64,000 bases of DNA from an uncultured Spirochaetales bacterium (GCA_949285905.1 CASDZV010000046.1:1-64000), one strand, 5' to 3'; shown: positions 43,314 to 52,918, counted from the first letter of the stretch. Numbers and translations: made by a program. The notes: a model not told the origin generated them from the letters alone.

Positions 43314-44240
43314 CTATTCAAGCACACTTCCGATGACACTTTTCCGGCCGTTCACAAAAGAGAAGACATCCATCTCCTTCTTCATCGGAGGTAGCACGCG
43401 TGTCACATAGATATAACCATCAGGGAACGCGATCTTCAGTCCCTTTCCTTTCTCACAGCTTACTATTGTACCGCTTTTCTCCTGAGGCGTTGTATGTTCA
43501 ATCTCAAACCCGCTTCCATATACTCCTGTCAGATAAAGCGGCGCTCCATCAAGCATCACATACGCTTTCGGCCATGGATAGCAGGCCCTTATAACACTGT
43601 GGGCCTCTTCTGCGCACATGGAGAAATCTATACGGCCATCCTCTTTTCTAACAAAAGCCGAGAACGTGGCAGTGCCCTGCTGTCTTACAGCCTGCCGGCC
43701 GCTATCCAGAAGAACTGGCAGAACAAAAGAAGGAACAAGAGAGGCGACACGCCCAGAAAGGCTCTCCTCTGTCTCTGTGCCATCAAGTGGTATCGGGAGC
43801 GTGGCGTAGATATCACCCTCATCGATACCGAGTGCGATCTTCTGCAATGATATTCCAGTAACCCTGTCTCCTTCCCTTATTGCCTGATAAATAGGAGAAG
43901 GGCCGCGATGCAGTGGCAGAAGAGATGGATGCACATTGAACGTCTCAGAGAAAACAGAGAGGAACTTAGGACCGAAAATCTTACCACAGCAGAACGATAG
44001 GAGTGTATCTGCCCCGAATGAAGCCACATACTCCCTTTCGTTTTTTCTGATGCTTTCAGGTGTATAGACCTCAAGCCCGAGTTCAAGGGCCCTCTTCTTC
44101 ACAGGAGAAGGCTGAAGCGCCTTGCCACGCTTTCCTGGAGCATCCGGGGAAGAGATCACAAGCGCTATCAAGCCATGCTCTGCAAGGGCTTCAAGAAGGG
44201 GGACTGCTATACTACCGGTACCTGCGAAAACTATTCTCAT
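43314..44240 (-). CDS. fmt: Methionyl-tRNA formyltransferase
   Basis: A 308-residue enzyme that formylates initiator Met-tRNA using 10-formyl-THF. Catalytic Asn and His are in NVHPSLLPLHRGPSPI, and Asp is in GIDEGDIYA. The N-terminal AGTGSIAVPLLEAL and the C-terminal OB-like domain are present. It directly follows def, the usual partner; the def stop and fmt start share bases at 44240. Confidence 0.95.
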   Translation of the reverse strand: MRIVFAGTGSIAVPLLEALAEHGLIALVISSPDAPGKRGKALQPSPVKKRALELGLEVYTPESIRKNEREYVASFGADTLLSFCCGKIFGPKFLSVFSETFNVHPSLLPLHRGPSPIYQAIREGDRVTGISLQKIALGIDEGDIYATLPIPLDGTETEESLSGRVASLVPSFVLPVLLDSGRQAVRQQGTATFSAFVRKEDGRIDFSMCAEEAHSVIRACYPWPKAYVMLDGAPLYLTGVYGSGFEIEHTTPQEKSGTIVSCEKGKGLKIAFPDGYIYVTRVLPPMKKEMDVFSFVNGRKSVIGSVLE

Positions 44241-44752
44241 CAGACCCTTGCCTTCTGCTTGCGCCTGATTCTGTTTTTCTTCTCATATGAATGCACAAGC
44301 CTGTCTCTGCTCTTCTGGTCGAGGTGATCGATATACAGCTTTCCATGAAGATGGTCATTCTCATGCTGGATGACACGGGCAAGCAATCCATCCGCCTCAA
44401 TTGTGAAAGGCTTTCCGTCCAGGTCCTGTGCCTGCACTGTCACACCAAGAGGTCTTATCACTTCATGGTACACTCCGGGAATGGAAAGACACCCCTCCTC
44501 ATAAGGACCTGTCTCAATACTTGTCCCGATAATCACAGGGTTGATGAAAACCATGGGCTTGTTCCCTCTGATGTGCACAACGAAAATCTTCTTAGAAACC
44601 CCGACTTGAGGACCGGCGAGGCCAACGCCATCCGCCTCCTCAAGTGTATCAATCATCGCATCCGAAAGGACGCGAAGCGCATCATCGAAGTCTGTTATGT
44701 CCGAGCATTCCTCCCTGAGGACATCCTCGCCAAGTGTATAGATATCTAACAT
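44240..44752 (-). CDS. def: Peptide deformylase
   Basis: A 170-residue metallo-enzyme that removes formyl groups from nascent proteins. All three family motifs are intact: GVGLAGPQVG, EGCLSIPGVY and QHENDHLHGKLY. ATG 44752 gives the standard N-terminus MLDIYTLGEDVLREEC; the longer frame runs into the kinase gene. It is coupled to fmt downstream. Confidence 0.95.
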   Translation of the reverse strand: MLDIYTLGEDVLREECSDITDFDDALRVLSDAMIDTLEEADGVGLAGPQVGVSKKIFVVHIRGNKPMVFINPVIIGTSIETGPYEEGCLSIPGVYHEVIRPLGVTVQAQDLDGKPFTIEADGLLARVIQHENDHLHGKLYIDHLDQKSRDRLVHSYEKKNRIRRKQKARV

Positions 44753-44754
44753 AA

Positions 44755-45339
44755 TCAAGATGGTATACTTCCACTCTCTTCTTGACAACCACAGAGGATG
44801 ATGTCTGCCCGTTCTGGAACTCTGGATGTGCTGAAATATGCTTCCTCCAGAGGAATCCATCGCTCCCTGAAGACTTCTGCCTTCTCTTCTCCGTTGCGTT
44901 TCATAATGCGTTCAATCTGTACATCTGGCGCGATATCCAGGAAAACAGAGAGATCATAGTAATGTCCGAAACGCTCAGAAAGGCTGTATGCTCCTTCTAC
45001 GATTATCATGCGGGAAGGATCTATGAGGATTTCTTCCTCATCGAAAGTAAGCGCTGAGCAGTCGAACCTCTGATATCGGAACATCTTACTTCCTCTGATG
45101 AAAGGAATGACTTCCTCCATAAAGCGTTCATAATGTACATTTCCTCCGGCTTCACAGAAACGATTTTCAGTTCTCAGCTCAGGGGGAAGGAAGAAATCAT
45201 CCATATGAATCACACAGGCTCCAAAGAGCTCTGCAATAGCTTTTGCAAGTGTTGTTTTCCCCGCTGCCGCTCTCCCGTCAATTGCAAGCACATGGACATT
45301 CTCATCGATACAGGAAAGAACTCTGCCAATGAGATTCAT
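44755..45339 (-). CDS. Uridine kinase-like P-loop kinase
   Basis: A 194-residue P-loop kinase with Walker A DGRAAAGKTT (21-30), an HMDDFFLPPE motif and VEGAYSL, as in the uridine kinase/phosphoribulokinase family. It is shorter than Udk. It overlaps the ECF S-component stop by four bases, so it may phosphorylate and trap the compound imported by that transporter. The substrate (nucleoside or vitamin) is unknown. Confidence 0.82.
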   Translation of the reverse strand: MNLIGRVLSCIDENVHVLAIDGRAAAGKTTLAKAIAELFGACVIHMDDFFLPPELRTENRFCEAGGNVHYERFMEEVIPFIRGSKMFRYQRFDCSALTFDEEEILIDPSRMIIVEGAYSLSERFGHYYDLSVFLDIAPDVQIERIMKRNGEEKAEVFRERWIPLEEAYFSTSRVPERADIILCGCQEESGSIPS

Positions 45340-45866
45340 CCGATTTTCCTTTCTGTGAAACCAGCAATTGAAAGTGCCTTATAGATAACAGGAATGAGCA
45401 CAAGCTGCATAATAATTGCAGGAAGACATGAGATGAAATAGCTGGAAATCCACACAGGAAGCGAATATGATCCACGGGCGAATATGAAAGCTCTTGCGAC
45501 TCCTGCTGTAATACGGCCGAAAAGCATTGCAACTATCAGACTGACAAGGACATTCGCAGTTACATTTCTTGTCTTCACGACTGCCATCATAAACCCCGCA
45601 GCTGCACCATATGAGCCAAGCTCGACCATCATCGGCACAAGCATCGGAGGCCCGGGCATGCCTGTGAAGAGCGAGGAAAGCAAAGGTCCTGCAATACCGC
45701 ATAAAAGCCCGAATGGCCAAGATGTCAGTATTCCACAGAGAAGTACAGGAAAGTGCATAGGCGAAAAAAGGACACCGCCATTTGGAATAGCGTGGAATGC
45801 CATCGGCAGGACGACACATAGTGCGAGACAGACTGCCGTGAACAATGATTTTCTCAAAAGATTCAT
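45336..45866 (-). CDS. ECF transporter S component (substrate-binding membrane subunit)
   Basis: A 176-residue protein of about six helices, with FSPMHFPVLLCGILTSWPFG typical of the ECF substrate-binding family (PF12822-like) and LSSLFTGMPGPPMLVPMMVE in the loop region. It provides substrate specificity and is here encoded directly after its own T component and two ATPases, so this may be a dedicated (group I) system. The ligand cannot be read from the sequence; the adjacent kinase hints at a phosphorylatable nucleoside or vitamin. Confidence 0.82.
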   Translation of the reverse strand: MNLLRKSLFTAVCLALCVVLPMAFHAIPNGGVLFSPMHFPVLLCGILTSWPFGLLCGIAGPLLSSLFTGMPGPPMLVPMMVELGSYGAAAGFMMAVVKTRNVTANVLVSLIVAMLFGRITAGVARAFIFARGSYSLPVWISSYFISCLPAIIMQLVLIPVIYKALSIAGFTERKIG

Positions 45867-46660
45867 TTTGATCCTCCTTTGATGAGAATAGAAATTGCAA
45901 GTATTGTCAAAGATACAAGAAGCGCTATGGCTTCCCTTCCCGTGAATCCGATTCTCACATGCCGTCTCGCATGTTTGCCGCTATATCCTCTTGCTTCCAT
46001 TGCTGTGGCGATCTCATCGGCTTTGCGAAACGCACCAAGGAAGAGCGGAACAGTGAAAGGGATAAGGGAGACAGCCCTGTCCCTCGCGCTCTTTCCACCA
46101 GCCTCCGCTCCACGAGCTCTCACAGAGAGCAGTATCTCACTGCTCTCTGTGCTGAGAACGGGTATCAGAGCGATGGACATAGAGATAATGAAAGAAATCT
46201 CATCGACAGGAAATCTCAGATATGATAAAGGCTGCAGCAAGGCTCTCAGTCCATCTGTTACCGCTATCGGGGTTGCGGTTGCAGTAAGAAGCGATGAAAG
46301 CATTGTCAGCAACGCAACGCTCATGACCATCCTGATTCCCATCATCATCCCATAACGGGAGAAAGTGATGATCCACCATGAGAAATACGCTTCATCCGAC
46401 CTCTGGAAGAGAGCATTCATGAGAAACACTGTGATGAAAAAGACTTTGAACCCCACCAGCGTCCTCAGCACAGGACGGAGAGAGACTCTTCCTATGCGGA
46501 ACAATACGGAAATCACCGCAACAGAAAAGAGATAACCCCATAGCGTTGCAGAGGAGACAATGATGGAGGCAAACAGGATGATGAACGAAACGATGCGTAC
46601 GAAAGCATCCATCTTGTGCAATGGTGATGATGAATGGATGTAAGCACCAGAGAGATTCAT
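45863..46660 (-). CDS. ecfT: ECF transporter T component
   Basis: A 265-residue membrane coupling protein. The conserved cytoplasmic helices contain RARGAEAGGKSA and AMEARGYSG, the two Ala-Arg-Gly motifs that dock on the ATPases. Helices flank these at the N-terminal half and near the C-terminus. Four-base overlaps with the A and S components indicate equal expression. Confidence 0.92.
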   Translation of the reverse strand: MNLSGAYIHSSSPLHKMDAFVRIVSFIILFASIIVSSATLWGYLFSVAVISVLFRIGRVSLRPVLRTLVGFKVFFITVFLMNALFQRSDEAYFSWWIITFSRYGMMMGIRMVMSVALLTMLSSLLTATATPIAVTDGLRALLQPLSYLRFPVDEISFIISMSIALIPVLSTESSEILLSVRARGAEAGGKSARDRAVSLIPFTVPLFLGAFRKADEIATAMEARGYSGKHARRHVRIGFTGREAIALLVSLTILAISILIKGGSK

Positions 46661-47409
46661 CTTTTCCCCTCCATTCGTCTTTTCATCGCATAGGCCAGCT
46701 GCGCTAAATCATGAGTTCTGCCAAGTCCAAGTCTCTCTGAGAGTCTGGAAGTCTCTGTCTCCAGAGTATCCACAGGAGAGCCGTGTTTTGTAATATGCCC
46801 ACCATCCATCACAACAGCGTGATCAGAGAGCGGGAAGAGGCTCTCATCATGAGTGACTGCCACTGCAATCTTCCCGGCAGCCCGGTATTCTCTGAGAATT
46901 GATACAAGACAATTGAAGGAATCAAGGTCGAGACCGACTGATGGTTCATCCAGAAGAAGGATATCGGGCTCAGAGACAAGTACTCCTGCAATAGCCACCT
47001 TCCTCCGCTCTCCTCCGGAGAGAGAAAATGGAGACTGGTACCATTTTTCCCTGCTGACACCAAGCTTGAGAAGCACCTGCTCCGTCTTGTCTTCAATGGT
47101 GCTTTTATCATGGCCTTTTCTGCAAAGGGCAAAAGAGACATCCTTGAAGACAGTCTCTGCAAAAAGCTGCCGCTCAGGATGCTGGAATATGACTCCGCAC
47201 CTGGATATGAATGAATGCTGTACTATGCCATCAAGAATGAGACTTCCCTTATCCGGTTTCTCGAGCCCGGAAAGAAGGGAAAGCAGTGTTGTCTTACCGC
47301 TGCCGCTTCTGCCTGTGATCACAGTAAAGCCGGAGGAAATTGAAATAGAAAGATTCTCTATAAAAAACTCACCGCATCTGAAGAATACATTTTCTAAAGC
47401 AAGCTGCAT
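46657..47409 (-). CDS. ecfA2: ECF transporter ATP-binding protein (second A component)
   Basis: A 250-residue ABC ATPase with Walker A GRSGSGKTTLL, signature LSGGERRKVAIAGVL, Walker B DILLLDEPSVGLDLD and a switch His in AVTHDESL. It heterodimerises with the other A component, overlapping its gene by 16 bp, and drives vitamin or nucleoside uptake through EcfT. Confidence 0.9.
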   Translation of the reverse strand: MQLALENVFFRCGEFFIENLSISISSGFTVITGRSGSGKTTLLSLLSGLEKPDKGSLILDGIVQHSFISRCGVIFQHPERQLFAETVFKDVSFALCRKGHDKSTIEDKTEQVLLKLGVSREKWYQSPFSLSGGERRKVAIAGVLVSEPDILLLDEPSVGLDLDSFNCLVSILREYRAAGKIAVAVTHDESLFPLSDHAVVMDGGHITKHGSPVDTLETETSRLSERLGLGRTHDLAQLAYAMKRRMEGKR

Positions 47410-48206
47410 AATGCCTCCTCAATATCACCCAGGGAAGTGACAAAAGGAAACTCTATGCCTTCCTCTGTCAGTGCTTCTTGCAGAAGAAGAGCAAATGGCG
47501 CTCTCACGCCTGCTCTTTCCAGCAGCGTGCGGGAACTGAGAACATACTCCGCTTTATCATCAGCGATGATTTTTCCTCCGGATAGCAGAAGAACACGGCT
47601 GCACCGCATCGCTTCATCTGCGCTATGTGTTACTAATATTTTCACAGCGTTCCTCCAGAGGGAGGAGACAAGAGAAAAACCAGACTGGCGCCCCGCTCTG
47701 TCCATCATTGAGAATGCCTCATCGAGAATGATGATATCCGGGGACAGCGGGAGAATACCAGCTATCTGCGCTCTTTCCTTCTCTCCTCCGGAAAGCGTCT
47801 GGGGCATACGGTAACGGAAGCTTTGAAGACCGGTGTGTTCAAGGCTTTCATCCACAAGGCGTCTGACAATATCCACAGGAATACCGTAATTCTCAGGGGT
47901 GAATGCAATATCCTCTTCCAGGACAGGAGAGACAAACTGACTGTCAGGATCCTGAAAAACAATTCCTATATGTTTTCTTATCTCACTGTTACGGCTCCTG
48001 TCTCTGACAGAAATGCCATTGACAAGCACATCACCGCGCTCTAAAGGCAGAAGCGCGTCAATGAGTCTGACAAGCGTGGACTTCCCTGAACCATTTGATC
48101 CGAGAATGGCAATTGACTCACCCTGCTCCACAGAAAATGAGACAGAGGAGAGAATATCCCCGCTGCCATATGAGAAAGACAGATTATCTACCTGAATAAC
48201 TGGCAC
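47394..48206 (-). CDS. ecfA1: ECF transporter ATP-binding protein (first A component)
   Basis: A 270-residue ABC ATPase with Walker A GSNGSGKSTLVRL, Q-loop FQDPDSQFVSP, signature LSGGEKERAQIAGIL and Walker B DIIILDEAFSMMD. The usual Pro after the Walker B Glu is Ala (DEAFS), as in many EcfA1 proteins. It is first in the ECF operon, 51 bp after the DUF3842 gene. Confidence 0.9.
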   Translation of the reverse strand: MPVIQVDNLSFSYGSGDILSSVSFSVEQGESIAILGSNGSGKSTLVRLIDALLPLERGDVLVNGISVRDRSRNSEIRKHIGIVFQDPDSQFVSPVLEEDIAFTPENYGIPVDIVRRLVDESLEHTGLQSFRYRMPQTLSGGEKERAQIAGILPLSPDIIILDEAFSMMDRAGRQSGFSLVSSLWRNAVKILVTHSADEAMRCSRVLLLSGGKIIADDKAEYVLSSRTLLERAGVRAPFALLLQEALTEEGIEFPFVTSLGDIEEALCSLL

Positions 48207-48257
48207 ATATGCCCCGGCAACCTTCTGGATGCAGCTATCGATTCAATCAGTACGTCT

Positions 48258-48668
48258 TCAGACATTCAGTACAGCTTCTGCTGCCTTGATAACGCCGTCT
48301 ATCATAGCAGAAAGTGATGTATCCTGTACACCTACGACAATATTGCCACAGATATTCACTGGTACAAGTATACGTTTTGCCCTTGATTTCCCTACAGCTT
48401 CCGCCATCTTCGGAGTCACTTCACCATACATGCTGTCTGCGATGCAGATTCCGATTGGCCCGATGATGATATCCGCACTTCTGGAGAGTACTACAGCAGG
48501 ATTCTCGCCAGTAGCCGCATGGTCAGCACCCGCACGCAGCATCTGCTGTGTCGCGATGCTGTTAGTGCCGACAGCCATTATCTCTGTCTGCGGGAAATGA
48601 GCTTTGAGTGCGGAGACAATAGCCTTCCCGAGGCCTCCTCCCTGTCCGTCAATGACAAGTACTTCCAT
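48258..48668 (-). CDS. DUF3842 family protein
   Basis: A 136-residue protein starting MEVLVIDGQGGGLGKAIV, with GADHAATGENP and IGPIGICIADSMYGEVTP, the pattern of DUF3842. It has a Rossmann-like nucleotide-binding N-terminus and no known function. ATG 48668 is chosen over the upstream ATG at 48707 because the glycine-rich loop normally begins the protein. It lies between priA and the ECF operon. Confidence 0.85.
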   Translation of the reverse strand: MEVLVIDGQGGGLGKAIVSALKAHFPQTEIMAVGTNSIATQQMLRAGADHAATGENPAVVLSRSADIIIGPIGICIADSMYGEVTPKMAEAVGKSRAKRILVPVNICGNIVVGVQDTSLSAMIDGVIKAAEAVLNV

Positions 48669-48703
48669 AGCCTGATAATCGCAAAGAGCGTGATGATAGT
48701 CAA

Positions 48704-50671
48704 TCACATCAGTGAAACAGGATCCATATCAATCTCCATGTATACAGACGACGGGACCTTATACGATGAAAAAAGCGCATGCGCGAAACGCAGCAGAAGG
48801 GATGCAGTCCCCGAGCGCAAGAGCACATGGTAGCGGTAATACTGAGCTTTGCGCTCGATGATGCATGGAGATGGTGAGAATATCTCGATATCATCATATC
48901 CGCCATTCTCTTCCATCGCCGCTGCCATCTCCCATAGTGCTTCGGAAGCTATGCGGACCTTCTCTTCGCTTTTGCCTCTGAGCGTGATGTTCAGCAACCG
49001 TGAATAGGGAGGGAAACCGGTCACTTCACGTTCATGAAGCTCTTTTCTGTAAAAGGTCTCAAGATCATTCTCTGCAGTGGCTGTGATTGCAGATGAAAAT
49101 GGCTGCGTAGTCTGGATGATCACAAATCCGTCATCCCTGTACCGCCCGGCCCTTCCAGCAACCTGATGCAGAAGATCGAATGTGCGCTCTGCCGCTCTGA
49201 AATCAGGGATTGAGAGAGACGAATCAGCATTAAGCACGCCGATGAGCGAAACCAGAGGGAAGTTAAGTCCTTTTGCAATCATCTGTGTTCCAAGAAGAAT
49301 ATCGATGCGGCCATCCCTGAACCCCTGTAAAATCTCCTGGGTCTTGCCTTTTCCGCTCTCTGCCACATCTGTGTCGAGGCGGGCGATGCGTGCGTAAGGG
49401 AAGAGAGCCTTAGCCTCCTCTTCAATATTCTCTGTGCCGAACCCGCGCGGTGCAAGACTCCTTGAATGACACTCAGGACAAACAGAGACAAGGGGTTCAG
49501 AAAAACCGCAGGTATGGCAGACAAGGCGCTGTTCTCTTTTATGATAAGTCAGCGATACAGAGCAGTTGGGGCATGTTATGATGTGGCCGCATTCTGAGCA
49601 GACGTAGTTGTATGTATATCCACGCCTGTTGAGAAAAAGAATGACACCACGCTTCTCCTTAATCGCATGCCTGATAGCCTCCTCCAGCTCCTTTGTTATA
49701 TTCCGCTTCTCCTTCAGACTGTTGACAACGACCACTTCAGGATATCGCCCTTCCCCGATGCGGCTGGGCATGTCAATGCGGCATATCCTGTGTTCCTGCA
49801 TCATCTTCCATGCTTCAAGAGACGGCGTGGCAGAGCCCATGACAAGCACTGCATTCTCAGCCTTTGTACGGTACTCAGCAATCTGACGTGCATGATAGCG
49901 AGGCGACGAACCGGATTTATATGATGTCTCGTGCTCTTCATCAATGATGATCAGCCCAAGATTCTTAAATGGTGCGAACACGCTGCTTCGGGCACCGATC
50001 ACTATATCAACATCGCCTGCCATGATACCATGCCATTGCATCAGACGCTGCGACGGAGTGAGCGATGAATGCAATATGGCGACACGTCCGGAGAATCTGG
50101 CATAAACCTCATCTGAAAGCTGCTCGGAAAGAGTGATTTCAGGAACCATGTACAGAACCTGTCTGCCTTCTCTTATGACATCCTCCGCGCGGCGCAGGAA
50201 TACCTCACTCTTTCCAGACCCTGTAACACCGAAGATGTAATAAACAGGGCTTTCTCCTTTTCTCAGAACAGAGAGTGCATGTTCCTGTTCCGGAGAAAGC
50301 TGTTCTATGGCCCTGAAAGATGATGGCTCATAGAACGGGCTGACTTCGCTTTCACGGCGTCCGGAGGGAATCATCATGGAAAGATTGAGGCCTGCCGGGG
50401 AAAAATACATTCCAGTCATCCATCGGGCAAGGGATAAGAGACGCTCTGTAAAAACAGGTGTTTTATCGATAACACGTTCGATAGATTTGAGATCATAATC
50501 ACCGGAGGGTCGCTCATCTGTAACGCTGACAATGAATCCAGTCATTTTCCTTCTGCCGAAAGGGACAACGGCGCGGGTACCGAAAATAGCTTCTTCTTCA
50601 AGCTTATCTGGAATGATATAGCTATAGCTTGCCTCATAAGGCAGATTAAGAAGAACCTCTGCGTATTTCAA
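48704..50671 (-). CDS. priA: Primosomal protein N' (replication restart helicase)
   Basis: A 655-residue superfamily 2 helicase, on the short side for PriA. Walker A GVTGSGKSEVF, the DEEH box IIDEEHE and paired zinc-binding cysteines (CSECGHIITCPNCS; CHTCGF; CPECHS) are all visible, with helicase motifs V/VI in GTQMIAKGLNFP and HQVAGRAGR. It reloads the replisome at stalled forks. Its start overlaps the UDG-like gene stop by four bases. Confidence 0.95.
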   Translation of the reverse strand: MKYAEVLLNLPYEASYSYIIPDKLEEEAIFGTRAVVPFGRRKMTGFIVSVTDERPSGDYDLKSIERVIDKTPVFTERLLSLARWMTGMYFSPAGLNLSMMIPSGRRESEVSPFYEPSSFRAIEQLSPEQEHALSVLRKGESPVYYIFGVTGSGKSEVFLRRAEDVIREGRQVLYMVPEITLSEQLSDEVYARFSGRVAILHSSLTPSQRLMQWHGIMAGDVDIVIGARSSVFAPFKNLGLIIIDEEHETSYKSGSSPRYHARQIAEYRTKAENAVLVMGSATPSLEAWKMMQEHRICRIDMPSRIGEGRYPEVVVVNSLKEKRNITKELEEAIRHAIKEKRGVILFLNRRGYTYNYVCSECGHIITCPNCSVSLTYHKREQRLVCHTCGFSEPLVSVCPECHSRSLAPRGFGTENIEEEAKALFPYARIARLDTDVAESGKGKTQEILQGFRDGRIDILLGTQMIAKGLNFPLVSLIGVLNADSSLSIPDFRAAERTFDLLHQVAGRAGRYRDDGFVIIQTTQPFSSAITATAENDLETFYRKELHEREVTGFPPYSRLLNITLRGKSEEKVRIASEALWEMAAAMEENGGYDDIEIFSPSPCIIERKAQYYRYHVLLRSGTASLLLRFAHALFSSYKVPSSVYMEIDMDPVSLM

Positions 50672-51351
50672 GCCTTACGCTCCTCCGTTCCGATGCTCTT
50701 CCTTATGAAAAGCATATCCTGCCATATTGGCTTCTTGAGAGATGGGTCTGAGATATAATCTGCCGGAGTATAAGTCACGAAAACCGGTATATGATTCACA
50801 ACAAAGCGTCTCTGACGGAGCATATTCATCGGGAGATTCTTCCTGAGCATATATCTGGCAGTCTCCTCCCCCATCAGGACAATCGCTTCAGGTTTCATCT
50901 CCGCCATCTCTGTACGGAGATAGGCTCTGCACATATCCGCACTCTCAGAAGAGAATTTTCCTGCAGGGCACTTTATAAGCGTTGTAAGTGCCCATTCTCC
51001 TTCTTCAAGAAGGAGCGATAACTTCCACCATGCACGGAAAATCTGAAGGCTCTCAGGTGAGAAAATCAAAGTCCCTTCAGGATAAGGAGCAATGAAAAGC
51101 ACTTTTGCATTGCGCTTCACGATCGGGGAAGCGAAAACAGAACGCTGCATATAGCCACTGCAGCTATGGCAGGACTCTGCTTCTTTATAAATGGAAGCAA
51201 GAACATCTTCCTTGTTCTGAACTTCTTCCCTCTTTGCTTTGACTGTATATTCTGAAAACGGAATCGTCTCACCAGCTGGATCGGAAAGAACAATGCGCTC
51301 TGCATCATCTATAAGCGACAGGAAATAACTTTCTGTGAAATTATCGTGCAT
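50668..51351 (-). CDS. Uracil-DNA glycosylase-like protein
   Basis: A 227-residue protein of the family 4/5 uracil-DNA glycosylase superfamily. VLFIAPYPEGTLIFSPES lies where motif I is expected, TTLIKCPAGKF follows, and the later MGEETARYML and VFVTYTPADYI resemble the C-terminal motifs. CHSCSGYMQ near residue 57 recalls part of the family 4 Fe-S cysteine set, but only two cysteines are in place. GAGGAGAGCA sets ATG 51351. Repair activity is inferred and the motifs are divergent. Confidence 0.78.
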   Translation of the reverse strand: MHDNFTESYFLSLIDDAERIVLSDPAGETIPFSEYTVKAKREEVQNKEDVLASIYKEAESCHSCSGYMQRSVFASPIVKRNAKVLFIAPYPEGTLIFSPESLQIFRAWWKLSLLLEEGEWALTTLIKCPAGKFSSESADMCRAYLRTEMAEMKPEAIVLMGEETARYMLRKNLPMNMLRQRRFVVNHIPVFVTYTPADYISDPSLKKPIWQDMLFIRKSIGTEERKA

Positions 51352-52120
51352 TGCTCTCCTCAAACCATTGGTACTTTTCAGCGTCATAGCTGACATCTGC
51401 TAGATAAAGACCATCCGCAGGCGCTGTGCGAAGTGCTTCACTCCGCATGCATCTGTCAAGACGCTCTTTGAAACGCTCAGTGCTCTCATTTGCTAAAGAA
51501 GCATGAATCATTGTCCCTACCATACTACGGACCTGATGATAGAGAAAAGCATTGCCGGCAGTACGATAACGGAGAATATGGCAGCCATAAGCATCCGTGA
51601 TGTCATCCCATTCGGAGATGTAAATATCCCTGAAACGCGACTCAGAAGGATCCTTTGCAGAAGCAAAAGTAGTGAAATCATGCGTTCCCTGCAGTATCGC
51701 AGCATAGCTCTGAAGCAGATTGATATCAGGAAGCACCTTGAGAGGTGTAATATGCCTGTCATCCCAGGCAAGCATCTGTGTCTGGTGTTTGATCAGATAC
51801 CAGTACTCCCTGGACATTGTGGAAAAGCGGGCATGAAATCCCTCTGGCGCTTCACGCGATGAGAGAATACGTATCGTTTTCGGAAGTCTCGTGTTCAATA
51901 TGAGAGCAAACAGCTCCGGTTTTATACTCGATGACGTGTCGAAATGGCAGACTTGCATGAGCGCATGCACACCGGCATCGGTGCGTCCTGAACCATAGAC
52001 AGTTGTCTCTTTCCCTAAAAGATCGGACAAGGACCGGGATATGCAACCTTGCACAGAGACTGCATTCCCCTGTGCCTGCCAGCCATGGTATGCAGAGCCA
52101 TCATAGCAGACTTCAAGCAT
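51341..52120 (-). CDS. truA: tRNA pseudouridine synthase A
   Basis: A 259-residue enzyme. The catalytic aspartate lies in GSGRTDAGVHALMQVCHFD, and YHQVRSMVGTMI is a typical C-terminal motif. It modifies positions 38-40 of the tRNA anticodon arm. ATG 52120 gives MLEVCYDGSAYHGWQAQ and has AGAAGG just upstream; an in-frame ATG at 52183 would add 21 residues without a clear ribosome site. Confidence 0.92.
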   Translation of the reverse strand: MLEVCYDGSAYHGWQAQGNAVSVQGCISRSLSDLLGKETTVYGSGRTDAGVHALMQVCHFDTSSSIKPELFALILNTRLPKTIRILSSREAPEGFHARFSTMSREYWYLIKHQTQMLAWDDRHITPLKVLPDINLLQSYAAILQGTHDFTTFASAKDPSESRFRDIYISEWDDITDAYGCHILRYRTAGNAFLYHQVRSMVGTMIHASLANESTERFKERLDRCMRSEALRTAPADGLYLADVSYDAEKYQWFEESNAR

Positions 52121-52172
52121 TATCCTTCTCTCGCCATCGCCTGGGAGACTGTACGTCTCTGGCCGTCTCCAG

Positions 52173-52526
52173 TCACTGCGCATCTTCAGCAACCACCATA
52201 GCAACTGCAGCATCACGCTCATGGCTCATAGAAAGATGGAGCGTAAGCCCTTCTGCAAGCTTCTCTGCCCGTCCGGAAAGAATGAAATACGGCTTTCCTT
52301 TCTCATTCTCCGCGACTTCTATTTCTGTAAGGGAAAACCCGTTTATACCTGTTCCGAGAGCCTTGGAGAACGCTTCCTTCGCAGCAAAGCGAGCTGCATA
52401 GTATTCACAAGCGCGCATCGGAGCCTTCTCAATCTCCCGCTGAGTGAACAGCCTGGAGAGAAGCTTGTCCCCCATACCCTCAAAGCGTTCAGGAGATGAG
52501 ATGTCCACGCCGATGCCACGGATCAT
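52173..52526 (-). CDS. acpS: Holo-[acyl-carrier-protein] synthase
   Basis: A 117-residue phosphopantetheinyl transferase with GIGVDISSPERF (metal Asp), RFAAKEAFSKALG (metal Glu) and LSMSHERDAAVAMVV. It attaches 4'-phosphopantetheine to ACP. The length is normal. It starts four bases inside the end of the YbbR gene. Confidence 0.94.
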   Translation of the reverse strand: MIRGIGVDISSPERFEGMGDKLLSRLFTQREIEKAPMRACEYYAARFAAKEAFSKALGTGINGFSLTEIEVAENEKGKPYFILSGRAEKLAEGLTLHLSMSHERDAAVAMVVAEDAQ

Positions 52527-52918
52527 TTAATCTCCTCGAAAAGAATTCTGACACTGGACGGACGCGCACTTACTACAAGCCCATCACGCGTATAGACATC
52601 ATCCCGGTATTCAAGAGAGACAGGAACTCTGACAATGCCAGGACCGTCTACTTGTGAGAAATCCGCAGTTGCAGTGATTTCTGAAGGATCCACAAGATAG
52701 ATGATGCTGTCTGAACCGGTTATCACAGCATCGACAGTATCCGGAACCAGCGATGCAGCCTGATAATCCGAAGGGAGAATAACATCAAGAGGAAGTGTCA
52801 CAATGCGGTCATTGACATTCATGAAACGCACAGCAAGCACAATGAAGAGTGCTGTAAGGAAACTGAATATCTTGGGAATCCAGTTCGACAGGATAGATGA
52901 TACAGCTTTGCTTTTCAT
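52523..52918 (-). CDS. YbbR-domain protein (CdaR-like, single repeat)
   Basis: A 131-residue membrane-anchored protein with a helix near residues 17-33 and one YbbR-like beta domain (DRIVTLPLDVILPSDYQ, then VPVSLEYRDDVYT). CdaR proteins of Firmicutes have several such repeats and regulate the neighbouring diadenylate cyclase. Here only one is present, and the gene overlaps cdaA by four bases, so the regulatory partnership is likely. Confidence 0.85.
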   Translation of the reverse strand: MKSKAVSSILSNWIPKIFSFLTALFIVLAVRFMNVNDRIVTLPLDVILPSDYQAASLVPDTVDAVITGSDSIIYLVDPSEITATADFSQVDGPGIVRVPVSLEYRDDVYTRDGLVVSARPSSVRILFEEIK

